Below, piece after piece: positions 11,671-23,394 of a stretch of 64,000 bases of DNA. Position numbers and translations under genes: made by a program. The first letter of the stretch is position 1, and each line of letters opens with the position of its first letter. The notes under the pieces were generated by a model. That model was not told the DNA's origin and did no database searches. It was given only the letters and a program-made list of their open reading frames with translations. The DNA is from Vigna angularis (lineage: Eukaryota; Streptophyta; Magnoliopsida; Fabales; Fabaceae), in contig NC_068971.1 of NCBI RefSeq assembly GCF_016808095.1, forward strand, positions 5,778,501 through 5,842,500, written 5' to 3'.

Positions 11671-14600
11671 TGTAACATCCCAATTTTGGGATGTCATGGG
11701 TTTAAAATTTTTTTTGAAAACTTGACTCTGATATAATTGCAGAATATCAATTGTATAAAAATTTCTATTTATTTCAACTTAATTTAGAAAACTTCATAAA
11801 TTAAATGTAACTATAAAGTGTTTATAAAATTTCATTACAAAACTATTAGTGCTGAAATTCAAATCTTATAGTTCTCTCAAGTATCTCGTCGTTCAACTTC
11901 GCTTTAGCTACACCTGTAATAACATCTACTCCCGTAAAAATACGACTCACTCGGTCACTCACCGACTCATATCTAATTTGTTGAAATCATTCACCATATA
12001 TATTGAATCACTACCAGTTACTTACATACAACTTTAAGGTTAAGTGACACCTCCCACCACTCTCTTAAAGAGCTTCACCAGGACGGTACACTTCACGACA
12101 CCATTACACTACAACATTTTCCACCATTCTCTCGAAGGCCTCATCGGTAAGTAACCCACTTCCCACCACTTTCTTAGAGCTTCACCGAGCAAGTATAACA
12201 CTTCCCACCACTCTCTTAGAGCTTCACCGGGCAAGTATACCACTTCCCACCACTCTCTTAGAGCTTCACCAGGCGAGTATACACTTTCCACCACCCTCTT
12301 GGAGCTTCACCGGACAAGTATACACCCCACCACTCTACCCCAGAGAGCTTCACCAGGCAAGTACCAGGACTACTTTCACCACTCTGCCAAAGTCATTCAA
12401 CATTCAAACGATATAACAACAATTTAAAATCACACCTAACAACATAACGTCATCTCAACCAGACACATATTGTCATATTATCTCAATCACACTACAAAAC
12501 TCTACAATTTGTCGTAAAATAATACATCCCCACAAATAAAATTAATTTAATTATAAACTCAATATCATCATAAAATCCAAACCACCATTTAATTAACACT
12601 AAATGAGTTTTCCAACGTTAAAACTGTTTACTTTATTTATTTTATACTTTTATAGGTTATTCAGTTTCTAATTAGATTCTCCAAAAAAAACTTCTTATTA
12701 TATTACCATAATTTCCCCTAACTACCTATAATATAATATTTAATTATATTCCAAAGAATTTATATATAAAAACATATATTGTACTTATCTAAAATCTTTA
12801 TTTTAAATATATTATACGTCCTCTATTTAAAACGTAACAACACCGTAACTCCATAAACTAATATCATGAAATAATATTATAAGAATACTAATCAAATAAT
12901 AATTATGACAACTTAATATAATATATTATTATATAGCATACAAAATCACAAAACTGAATAAATATATAATATAATATATAATATAGTATAATATATTATA
13001 TGGTATACTATTTACCAATCCCACGTTGACCTAAAACCAAAAGAAATTCTACTACGTAACCCTCCAACATTTTCCCATATTCTCTTTTATTTCTAATTTC
13101 ATTTAACCACACATGGTCCCACCCTTCTGTGTTTAAACATTTACTTACTCCAAGTAACTTACCTTTTTCCTTCACTTCTACTCTGTGTAACCCTAAAGGC
13201 CCACACCACTTTCACTCATTAAGGTCGTGAATCTTCACCACTTTATTTCATGCACTTGATTATGTTAAACATGCAAAACAATTTGGTTTCTCTCACCTAT
13301 GCACACAACACATTACATTACATGAAACATCAAACCCATTTTCCAATGACCCAAGTTTTTCTTCCATCACCACAGTTTCGTTCAACTCAACATACAACTC
13401 TTCAATCCAACCTCAAGGATCCTTTGTCAAGATATTTAGCAACACACCCTTCCCTCGTGTCCTCTTCCTTTCTCACGATCGAAAACCCAAGCCAACCTCA
13501 ATATCCTTTACTCTCTTCTCAAACGCTCAAGATATGTGTGAAAGTGGGTTCTAAGGTTTTCTTTTTCCTCTCACGTGCACGTGGCTATGGTGCTATCCTT
13601 CCAACTCTAATCTAATAACCCCTAATTCCTCTCACCCTAACACTTGCGCTTTAAATCTTGCTGGTGTTAGTTACCCTATTGAACTCTCTCACTAGACTAA
13701 GATTTTCCACTTTTAAACCTAAAAATAAAACTGAACAACTTACCCTATTTCTATTACTTCGTAACTTTCAGTTTGTGTAAAATAAAGCATTCACTAACTA
13801 TTTATGTCCACTATTTCTCTCTCTTCCGAAAATAAGCCATGCACTGCTTCACTTTAAAAAAAATATCTTTCTCTTTCATTATTTTAACTTTGAAAAATGC
13901 TTCTTTAACAACTTTTTTTTCACAACAAACTATGTGATACTGTATGATTGGTCTGTTTCATGTATATGAATATCAGTAAAATAGTAACATTTGTTAAAAA
14001 AGTTATTAAAATATCATGTCCTTTAACTTTTCAAAGCAACCCATAATTTTCTACGTTCTCTCTTGCACCCAGAGAGAAGCTTCCTGCACTCCACGAATTC
14101 TTCCTGCACCTCCAAATTTCCCACACTACCCTTCTGACCATTGCAGACCTACACACACTAAAAAAGAGAAAGAATTTTTTAATGTTTTAAAAGCAAACCC
14201 TAAACCCCCAATCCAGACTCTCTGCACCTTCCCTCCAAAAAATGTTCTCCTCCTCCTTCAATTCCAGTAAGGTGCAGAAGCTCTTTTGATTCCATCTCTA
14301 GCTACTCCATCTCTCGCTCTCTCCTCCCTCCCTTTCTCACTGCACCTCTCTCTATGTCTCCTTCACCATCTGAGTGATCTCTTCTCTCGCGGGCAAAGAC
14401 AATTGTGTTCGGTCGAGGCCTTAACCGCGCTCCGAAGCACAGTTAAGACCCTGCGCAATTTGAACCCGGTAAAGACTCTGTGCATGCAAAAGAAATGAGA
14501 GAAGATTAATGTACTAATAAACATGAAATGATACGTGTGTGCAGCCAGTTAAAAAAATAGTCCCGTACAGTGAAATCGTATTTAGAAGTGCCACATCCCT

Positions 14601-15457
14601 AAATCGCAGTTCGAAGTGTGTTGGGGTGAGCCGAAAATTGAATTTCAGTCTCCTGTACCAGCGTTCCAACTGCCTCACGAATAATCGCATCTCCAACGGC
14701 GGAGTACGTGTTTACTTCAAACAATAATACACTAAACTTGAAAGGTTTCGTTCATTTTTCCTCAGTACCACCAGCTTTCTTCCTCCTCTACTACTATCCA
14801 CAGACACAATCACTACAACTCTAAATCTAGAAAACAATATAATAGTAAAAAAGTAAAAAATGAGAGTGAAAAAAATAACAATAGCGAGAGTACATGAAGG
14901 ACAAAACATAATATTTAGGGTTTAAATCATTTAGGTTTGTTAGAGGTTAGAAGGGTTGCTAATAATTAAGAAATCATTAATTTTTGTTTTACTTTTAATA
15001 AATAAAGAATAAATATGTAAGACAGGAGTTGCAGGAAAAAATAGGTGAGGTGTGCAGGAAGAATCACTCAAACACCTAACCTTCCCCACATCTCATTTAT
15101 TTTCTCTCTCTTTCCACTAAGTGGGTCCCACATGAAAAATTTAGAAAAAAAATGGCCAAACAGGGAAAAACACTCACAACTAAGAGTTGACGTCACAACA
15201 TTTAAGCCTCACACCATAACATCACCACTAAACCAACTTACTTTGAGTGAAATATAAATACAAACAACCATATATAATTCTTATTTCATGTTTATTTCAT
15301 GTACCATAAAGACAAAATAATATAATTATAATTAATTTTTATTTACCAATTTAATACTTTTATCACACAAATACACTACGGAATTAATTTATCTTAGAAT
15401 AATAAATAAATAGGTAAATAAAAATATATTTTATTTTTATTTTCTACGGATATTACA
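11671..15457 (-). mobile_element. Probable solo LTR of a gypsy-type retrotransposon
   Basis: The ends are TGTAACATCC at 11671 and GGATATTACA at 15457, i.e. imperfect inverted termini of the TG...CA type with the same TGTAA-ATCC flavour as the gypsy LTRs elsewhere in the window. Flanking pentamers are GAATA (11666-11670) and CAATA (15458-15462), a target duplication with one mismatch. No primer-binding site, polypurine tract or gag-pol coding lies inside. The minisatellite at 12046-12365 sits at the same relative place as the short tandem repeats near the end of the element A and B LTRs, which supports the minus orientation. Open frames inside (for example 13250-13615 and 14016-14270) show no known domain. 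It could instead be a patchwork of unrelated repeats. Confidence 0.55.
12046..12365. repeat. Minisatellite, about 40-48-bp units
   Basis: About seven imperfect copies of a unit built on CCCACCACTCTCTTAGAGC followed by TTCACC and a GCAAGTATAC-like tail. The period is near 45 bp, so one minus-strand frame (12109-12294) stays open and reads as a repeated 15-residue peptide; this is treated as a by-product of the period, not a gene. Confidence 0.8.
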
Positions 15458-16421
15458 CAATAATATATATAATGTCATTAAGTTTAAAAGTTTGATCTTA
15501 AAAAGAATTTTAAAACAAAAAAGAAACATATTTCTTTTCTTTAAAATATTTTTTCACCGACAAATAAATAATAAATCAATAATTAAAACATAGGATACAA
15601 TATTTTTACATGAGAATAAATTGAAAAATAATTTAAATGTGAATAAAAATAACAATTAAATGCCTAGCTACCATACACAACCTTTCCAACATTCTCATTA
15701 ATTGTATGTTTGCATTGAGGAGGCATTATAATTCAATGTTCCACCGTGCATTTTATAGCTTTCTATTTCAGTTTCATTCACTAAAAAATATTTTGAGAAC
15801 AATTTTTTAATTAGAGATTAATTTAGAGAACAATACTTTCATAATTAAAACTTTAATTACTAATTTTAGTGATTATTTTAAATATCAATTCATGATAAAA
15901 AAAATTTAATTTCTAATTTAGAAATTAATTATAATTTTTGGAAAATTATTTTAGTTATTAATAATTTTCAGTTTATAAATTAATATTTAAATTGGTCATC
16001 ATAAAATTAATCATTATTCAACAATTTTTTTATCAATCTTTTAGAGGACTTTGCATGTTTATGTTTACTTGTCAAGAAAAATTAAAATACATATTTAATT
16101 AAATTTTAAGTTATTACAAACAGGAATCTAAACTTTTAAAATGTTTTATTAACAGTCTCTTTTAACAATCACTGCTATACATAAATTAAAAACAGTATTT
16201 TTTTTATAATTATAATCAGGAGTTTAAACTTTTAAAAATCTTTATCAAAATCTAACAAATACTTTATTAAACTACAAGTTCTTGACATTAAATAATAAAA
16301 CTTACATTCGTTAATTTTTATCATTTTATATCATTATAAATATTTTGTAGAAATGTTAAACTTTAAAATATTACAAATTTAATTGTATGAATTGTTATGA
16401 TTTAAAAAAACGCATAAATGT
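15458..16421. other. AT-rich DNA left of gypsy element A
   Basis: No gene or element recognised. It abuts the truncated 5' LTR of element A at 16422, where near-identity with the 3' LTR stops abruptly. Confidence 0.5.
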
Positions 16422-16514
16422 GAGTATGCTTTGTGTTGATATCCAAGTGTGATAGTTGTAAAATGTAATGTTGATTATGTTATGCCACTTGTATGTTATT
16501 AGTTGTTTATTTTT

Positions 16515-16960
16515 TTGTATTTTGGAAGGATTAGAAATTGTCTAACCGGCTCTGCCAGATTCAATTTCTTGTTTCCCCAAACATTCTATTGTTTTCCTTA
16601 TTTAATTTTATTGTATTTTGGAAGGATTAGAAATTGTCTAACCGGCTCTGCCAGATTCAATTTCTTGTTTCCCCAAACTTTCTATTACTTCAGTTATTTA
16701 TTTTATTGCACTTTTGGAAGGATTAGAAGTTGTCTAACCGGCTCTGCCAGATTCAACTTCTTGTTTCCCCAAACTATTTATTGCTTTACTTATTTATTTT
16801 ATTGCATTTTTGGAAGGATTAGAAGTTGTCTAACCGGCTCTGCCAGATTCAACTTCTTATTTCCCCAGACATGTATTGTTCTTGTTATTTAATTATATTG
16901 TATTTTGGGATGGATTAGAAGTTGTCTAACCGGCTCTGCCAGATTCAACTTCTTGTTTCC
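16515..16960 (+). repeat. Five 96-bp tandem units with covarying hairpins (element A 5' LTR)
   Basis: Left stems start at 16533, 16629, 16725, 16821 and 16917, exactly 96 bp apart. Each unit is an 8-bp stem around an identical 21-nt loop (TCTAACCGG...CCAGATT). Units 1-2 use AGAAATTG with CAATTTCT; units 3-5 use AGAAGTTG with CAACTTCT, so the changed base is matched on the other side. The same array is at 23758-24203 in the 3' LTR and, reversed, in element B (around 57460-57890, and 53440-53780 continuing at 48480-48540). Because 96 is a multiple of three, one frame is open across four units (129 codons); no other sign of coding. Confidence 0.9.
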
Positions 16961-17975
16961 CATGAATGTTTATATTAAGATTATTCTTATGATTGTCAAA
17001 TATTGTATTCTTCTATGACCATGTATAGTAATATCTTATTATGGGTAATTGTTTATAATTATCTTATATGAATTCTATAATGAATGAGTTTCTTGGCTGA
17101 AATTGATCTTGTTGGAAGGTCTGGAGTAAGGATTCTGTAATAACTTGTATATGAGTATTAAATAGATGTAGTGATACTATTTGAGGTTGTTGTAAGAGGA
17201 AGTAAAAATATTAAAATTAGGCATTTTAGATTTAGAGCATAAGCGAACAAGGTAGATAATTTAAATAAATAAATTGTTAATTATTGAAAGCCTCCCTTTG
17301 TTGGTAGGATAGAGGAACCTTAAAAACCTGAGTTGGCACATCCCTGATCATAGAGCAGCCCTGGCCTGGTCCAGTCAGTTGTGACTAGTCATATGTGTTG
17401 GCGTCGAAGGTGAGTTTGATGCGTTCAGACATCTGGGTCCTCTCCGGTGACCAATTGGGGTAAAGAAAGATCTCTAATAGGATGAAATTAAAATAAAATA
17501 AGTTAATTGGAGATGCATAAAGTTATCATGGTAAAAACTTCATATATATTTTATTTATCGTTACATTGAGTTCAGACTTTAATACGTAGTGGCTAAGATA
17601 TGATGAAATGTTTTGGCTGATCTATGAATCTTTAATTGGTGAAAATATGTTGAGTTATACTCGTTATGGTCAAAAATGAGTTTATAATATGAAGTATGAT
17701 AGCTGGCGATATGTTTAATTTATTGACACCAAAATAGGTTATTGTCAAATTATGATTAGAGAATGAACATGATTGAGTTATGTGGAGAAGAGGTTATGAA
17801 TTGTTGATTTGATGAAATGTTGGAGTGGATAAGAGAGTATGAAATGTTGATGTGATGAAATGTTGGAGTGGATATAAGAAATTATTGCTTATGAAATGAT
17901 GTTTCCTACGGGAAGTAGTATGTTCGGTTATACCATGAGAGCTTGGTATGAACAAAGTAACACCTGAGGTTAATG

Positions 17976-18145
17976 AAAGCAGGCAGCAAGTGGTCTGACC
18001 ATAAGGCTTTGACATAAATATGTGGTTCATAAGTTTTATAGAAGCAGGCAGAGAGCGGTCTGACCATAAGGCTTCAGAGAGTAAAACATAGTATACAGGT
18101 GAGGCTTAAGGAAGCAGGCAGAGAGCGGTCTGACCATAAGGCTTC
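17976..18145 (+). repeat. Three short tandem repeats near the U5 end of the LTR
   Basis: Three units of about 35 bp containing GGTCTGACCATAAGGCTT, at 17976-18010, 18041-18075 and 18111-18145. The outer ends are complementary in each: AAAGC with GCTTT in the first, GAAGC with GCTTC in the other two. In element B some copies have lost full pairing, so constraint is weaker than in the 96-bp units. Also present at 25219-25388, and reversed at about 32279-32448 and 56274-56443. Confidence 0.8.
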
Positions 18146-18642
18146 GTGAGTAAGCATAGTATAAATTGTAAGGTTTATGAAATTGAGGAAGATGATTTTG
18201 ATAATGATGAATTAATGACATCGGGGTAATAATATTTGAGTAATTGTAGAAATAAATGATTAAACTATGCTTATTACAAGTTTAATGATTGATTTGATAT
18301 GGTTGGCTTACCCTTATTTGTTTATGCTATGATCATATAACTCATGTTATATGTGATTAGATAATGTTGCAGATGTGGTTGAAAAAGCTTAGAGATGAGA
18401 GAGATGCGGGGAAAACCTTTCATGGATTTTTGTAAAAAGAATAAATTTGTATTGGGAGGATTATGTTGTGTAAAATTTAAAAGTTGAAATGTCAACGGTG
18501 AATACTATATTGTTTAAAGTTTGTAAGTTTGGTATTGTACTTTGGAGTAATTGAAATAAAGTTTGATTGTTTATATGAGATATCGAATTAATTTAGTCTC
18601 TACTATCAGTAATACCCTTTAAAATATTTGGGTGTTACATTA

Positions 18643-18654
18643 TGGTATCAGAGC
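18643..18654 (+). other. Primer-binding site of element A
   Basis: TGGTATCAGAGC lies 3 bp after the LTR end. It is the standard plant retroelement primer site complementary to the 3' end of initiator methionine tRNA. The same site, reversed, lies just left of the element B 5' LTR at about 55764-55775. Confidence 0.9.
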
Positions 18655-18812
18655 AATGGTTTTCGAAAGTATTTTGGGACTATGGGGAGTGAAATTATTA
18701 TTCTTAGTAAAACTATTAATTGTTATGATGAAAACGACTATTGGAGGAAATTGATATCATATGCTAAATTGTATTGTTATCTTTTTGAAGAAATCATTTA
18801 AACTCGACAAAG

Positions 18813-21800
18813 ATGCAGCAACAACAAGTTGATCAAGTACCTCAAAATCATTCTAGCTTGAATGACTTCTTAAGGCATGATCCAACTAAATTTAATGGGG
18901 AGGCTACTCCGGATGAGGCTGACTCTTGGCTAAGGCAGAACGAGAAGATTTTTCGGGTAATAACTTGCTCAGAAGAACAAAAATTAACTTATGCATCATT
19001 TCTTTTGGTGGGGGAGGCTGAATATTGGTGGGAAAGTATGCAACAGTTGATGACGGTTCGTGGTGAGGCTGTGAATTGGGAGAACTTTAAGATAAGGTTC
19101 TTGGAAAAAATATTTTCCAAACAGTGCAAAATTTGCAAGGGAGGCGGAGTTCCTGACCTTACAACAAAGGAGGTTATCAGTACAAGAGTACGTAGTAAAA
19201 TTTAATTATCTCTCGAGGTTTTATACTCAGAATATCACAGAAGAATGGAGATGTCGAAAATTCGAGGGAGGACTAAGGCATGAACTGAAGAAGGTACTTA
19301 TGCCATTGGAAATACAAGAGTTTCCAGCATTGGTAGAGAAAGCCAGAATGATAGAATTATTGGAGTTTGATCCAAGTAGAGTTTCCAGACTTGCCAAGGG
19401 AGAATCTTCAATGAAATTCAACAAAAAACCTTATGAAAAACCACAATTATCATATCGAGGAACAGTGAAGTGTTTTGAGTGTGGAGGGGCACATTTCAGA
19501 CGTGACTGCCCTAAACTTATTGGGGAAAAAGTTGAAGGGAAGAGATGTTTCATCTGCAATGATCCGGGACACTTTGCTAATGTTTGTCCAAAGAAAAAGA
19601 AGGTGGGAGAACCACGACAACAAGATTCTGCTGAAGTAAAGCCCCGGGCAACAGGGAGAGTATTCGCAATGTCTGCAGAAGAGGCTACTAAGCCAGGTAC
19701 ATTAATCTTACACACCTGTATGTTGTTAGGAGAATGCGTATATGTTTTGTTTGACTCTGGAGCCACACACTCCTTTATATCCCTAGCATGTTTAGAAAGA
19801 CTCGGATTACCGATGCTTGATCTAGGGTGTGAATTAGTAGTTTCTACACCAGCATCGGGACCAGTTACGACCAGTTCAGTTTGTGTCGGATGCCCGATCC
19901 AAATTGCAGGACGCAAGTTCAAAGTGAACTTGATCTGCTTACCCCTTCAAAATCTAGACATTATTTTGGGAATGGATTGGTTGACTGCCAATCACGTTCT
20001 TATTGACTGTGGGCAACAAAAGATAGAGTTTCTAAATTTGAACGATTTAGAACTAAGCTCAACTCGAGTCGTTGCGAAGGATATCAAAGATGGAGCTACC
20101 TGCTTTGTGGTGTTAGCTCAGGAGAAAAGAGAGAATACTGAAGAACAAATCATCGGAATACCTGTGGTAGAAGAATATGTTGATGTTTTTCCAGAAGAAG
20201 TACCAGGTTTACCACCTAGTCGAGAGATTGATTTCACAATAGATCTAATGCCTGGAGCTGGCCCAGTTTCTATGGCTCCATACAGAATGGCTCCTGCCGA
20301 ACTAGTAGAGTTGAAAAAGCAAATCGAAGATCTGCTGGAGAAGAAGTTTATCCGTCCAAGTGTGTCTCCATGGGGAGCTCCTGTATTGCTGGTGAATAAG
20401 AAGGATGGAAGTTCAAGGCTGTGCGTGGATTATCGACAGCTGAACAAGGTTACAATAAAGAACAAATATCCTTTGCCAAGAATCGATGATCTATTAGATC
20501 AGTTGAGAGGAGCAGAGGTGTTTTCAAAAATTGATCTCAGATCTGGGTATCATCAGATTCTGGTCAAGACGGAAGATGTGCAAAAGACGGCTTTCAGATC
20601 TCGCTACGGACACTTTGAGTACGTGGTAATGCCGTTTGGCGTGACGAATGCTCCAGCGATTTTTATGGACTACATGAACAGAATATTTCGGTCATGTTTA
20701 GATAAGTTCGTGGTAGTATTTATAGACGATATTCTTATCTATTCAGAGAATAAGGAAAAGCATGCAGAACACTTGAGGGTGGCGTTGGAAATTTTAAGAA
20801 AACATCAACTGTATGGGAAACTGTCAAAGTGTGAGTTCTGGATAGAGAAAGTACAATTTTTGGGTCATGTGATTTCTGCTCAAGGAATCTCAGTGGATCC
20901 AGCAAAGGTGGAAGCTGTGCTAAAGTGGGAGCGGCCGAAAACTGTAACTGAAGTACGAAGTTTTGTAGGATTAGCCGGTTATTACCGACGTTTTGTTGAA
21001 GGGTTTTCCAAGATTGTAGGTCCTCTAACTCAGTTAACTCGTAAAGATCAACCATTTCTGTGGACTGACAAGTGCGAAGCCAGTTTTGAGGATATGAAGC
21101 AACGACTAACGTCAGCACCAGTATTAATCATTCCAGACTCTAGCAAATCTTTTGAGGTGTACTGCGATGCGTCATATCAAGGATTGGGGTGCGTCCTAAT
21201 GCAAGGAAGGAGACCTGTAGCTTATGCATCTAGGCAGCTAAAGGCGCATGAGAAGAACTACCCAACGCATGACATAGAACTTGCAGCAGTAGTATTTGCA
21301 TTAAAGACATGGAGACACTACCTCTATGGGGCAAGTTTCCAAGTTTTTAGTGACCATAAGAGTCTAAAGTATTTGTTCGATCAAAAGGAGCTGAACATGC
21401 GACAAAGAAGATGGATGGAATATATGAAGGACTATGATTTTGAGCTTTTATATCACCCAGGAAAAGCCAATGTGGTGGCAGATGCATTGAGTAGGAGACA
21501 AGCTCAGATAACAACAATGATGGTGAAGGAATTAGAACTGTTAGAAAAGTTACGTGATATGAACTTGGGGTTGCAGTTAACCCCAGATCATATATGGTGT
21601 GGTCATTTAGTAATCACTAGTGACTTCTTAGAACAAGTGAAGGTTGAGCAGTCGATGGATCAAGAGTTGCAGCAAAAGATTAGGTTGTTGGACACCGATC
21701 AGGTTAAGGACTTCGTTCTAAGTAAAGATGGCATTCTTCGATTTAAGAACAGAGTGTGTATACCTGCAAAGAGTGAATTAAAACATTTAATTTTAGACGA

Positions 21801-23052
21801 AGGCCATAAAATTCGTCTTAGCATACATCCAGGTATGACTAAGATGTATAAAGACCTGAAAGAGTCATTTTGGTGGAATGGAATGAAGAGGGATGTGGCC
21901 GAGTTTGTAGCAGCCTGCTTGGTGTGTCAGAAGGCAAAAGTGGAGCATCAAAAACCGGGAGGGATGTTACGACAGTTAGACATTCCTCAATGGAAGTGGG
22001 ACAGTATCTCGATGGACTTTGTAACACATTTACCAAAATCATCAAAAGGTCACGATTTTATCTGGGTTATCGTTGATAGACTAACCAAGAGCGCTCACTT
22101 TTTGCCCATTAATCAACGTATGTCTCTAGAAAAGCTGACGGAGTTATACATCAGGGAAGTAGTGAGGTTGCATGGAATACCTACAAGCATTGTGTCAGAC
22201 AGAGATCCAAGGTTTACTTCAAGGTTTTGGCAAACGCTACAGAAGGCTCTGGGAACGCAGTTGAGGATGAGTTCGGCTTATCACCCTCAGACTGATGGTC
22301 AAACAGAAAGGACTATTCAGTCTTTGGAGGATTTGCTAAGAACTTGTGTATTAGATCATCTTGGAAGTTGGAATGAGATACTACCATTAGTAGAATTTAC
22401 TTACAACAACAGTTATCATTCCAGTATTGGTATGCCACCATATGAAGCTTTATATGGAAGAAGATGTAGAACCCCGTTGTGTTGGTTTCAAGATGGGGAA
22501 GCACTAACAGTGGGACCCGAGCTATTACAGCGAACCACAGAAAAAATAAAATTAATCCAAGATCGGATGAAAGCAACTCAAAGTAGACAAAAGTCATATG
22601 CCGACAAAAGAAGAAGACCGTTAGAATTTGAAGAAGGAGATCATGTATTCTTACGAGTAACACCAACTACAGGAGTCGGGAGAGCTATCAAGATGAGGAA
22701 ACTGACACCAAAATTTCTCGGACCGTATCAGATTCTCAAAAAGATTGGGCCAGTGGCTTATGAGGTAGCATTACCACCTGGATTGGCAAATTTGCATAAC
22801 GTTTTTCATGTATCCCAACTGAGGAAGTATATTCCAGATCCAAAGCATGTGTTAGAAGTTGATGAAATTCAGGTCAAGGAAAATTTAACAATGGAAGTTG
22901 GACCAGTGCGTATACTAGATGTTCAAATGAAAAAGCTAAGAGGGAAAGATATTCGCACAGTAAAAGTACTTTGGAATGAAGACACACAGGAAATGACTTG
23001 GGAATTGGAAGAATTTATGATAAAGGAATATCCATATCTCTTTTGTAAGTAA
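18813..23052 (+). pseudogene. gag-pol polyprotein of gypsy element A, frameshifted in gag
   Basis: Retroelement polyprotein. Gag starts at ATG 18813 and loses frame near 19105 in a run of six A; the related copy in element B has five A there, so a 1-bp insertion is likely. The 18813 frame therefore ends at 19205, while the true frame continues to 23052. Visible in order: two CCHC zinc knuckles ([13 protein letters not shown] near 19471, [14 protein letters not shown] near 19546); aspartic protease DSGATHS near 19753; reverse transcriptase with FIDD at 20719-20730; RNase H with DASYQG near 21165 and DALSR near 21482; integrase with an HHCC zinc finger (about 21800-21935) and DDE core aspartates near 22015 and 22198; and a chromodomain-like tail at about 22890-23040. 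Chromodomains of this class steer integration toward particular chromatin. Apart from the gag lesion the frame is intact over 1,250 codons, so the break is recent or a sequencing error. Confidence 0.9.
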
Positions 23053-23167
23053 TCTTTTGTTAGATAGTCTTTGTTTAAATAAATAATTTTCGAGGGCGAA
23101 AATAATTGTTGTTGGGGAGATTGTAAGATCCTTGAAAAATATTTGTAAGTTAAATACTAGATAAAAA

Positions 23168-23380
23168 AAAAAAGTGAATAGTAAATTGTGAATAGTAAAA
23201 GGTGAATAGTAAAAAGTGAATAGTAAAAAAAAAAAAAAATATTTTTGGAAAGGATAAGTGTTCCACGTAGCTTTGAGATCAGAATTTATCAATTTGCAAA
23301 TAAAAAAATTATTTTTGTAATAGTAAAATGAATAAAAAAATGAATAGTTAAAATGAATAGTAAAAATGAATAGTAAATTT
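23168..23380 (+). repeat. GAATAGTAAA repeats in U3
   Basis: Two clusters of TGAATAGTAAA-type units, about four at 23168-23232 and about five at 23322-23378, immediately upstream of the TATA box. The number of units differs between LTR copies: the element B copy at 54315-54380 has an extra unit relative to 58415-58460. Position suggests a promoter-proximal element; that is inference. Confidence 0.8.
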
Positions 23381-23386
23381 TTTTGC

Positions 23387-23394
23387 TATAAATA
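23387..23394 (+). promoter_or_regulatory. TATA box of the gypsy LTR
   Basis: TATAAATA in context GCTATAAATAGCC, about 265 bp into the 3' LTR, predicting transcription start near 23420. Conserved in both element B LTRs (reverse complement near 54155 and 58263). Missing from the truncated 5' LTR of element A. Confidence 0.75.

Larger units (their letters stand above)
16422..18639 (+). repeat. 5' LTR of element A, 5'-truncated
   Basis: Matches 23665-25882 of the 3' LTR almost base for base and ends in GGGTGTTACA. The first 543 bp of the LTR are missing, which includes the GAATAGTAAA repeats, the TATA box and the predicted transcription start. It retains the five 96-bp hairpin units and the three AGGCAGAGAGCGGTCTGACC repeats. 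Confidence 0.92.

Noticed and set aside
12109..12294. Minus-strand frame encoding a 15-residue repeated peptide
   Set aside because: Arises from the ~45-bp minisatellite period; no start context, no domain, stops in adjacent units.
13250..13615. 121-codon frame inside the probable solo LTR
   Set aside because: No domain and no start or promoter context; lies within repeat DNA.
16533..16953. Regularly spaced repeats resembling a CRISPR array
   Set aside because: Plant nuclear LTR; units are long with diverged spacers derived from the same repeat, no cas genes. It is a tandem LTR repeat.
17794..18030. 78-codon minus-strand frame seen in every gypsy LTR copy
   Set aside because: LTR sequence, opposite to transcription, no domain; repeated by LTR copying.
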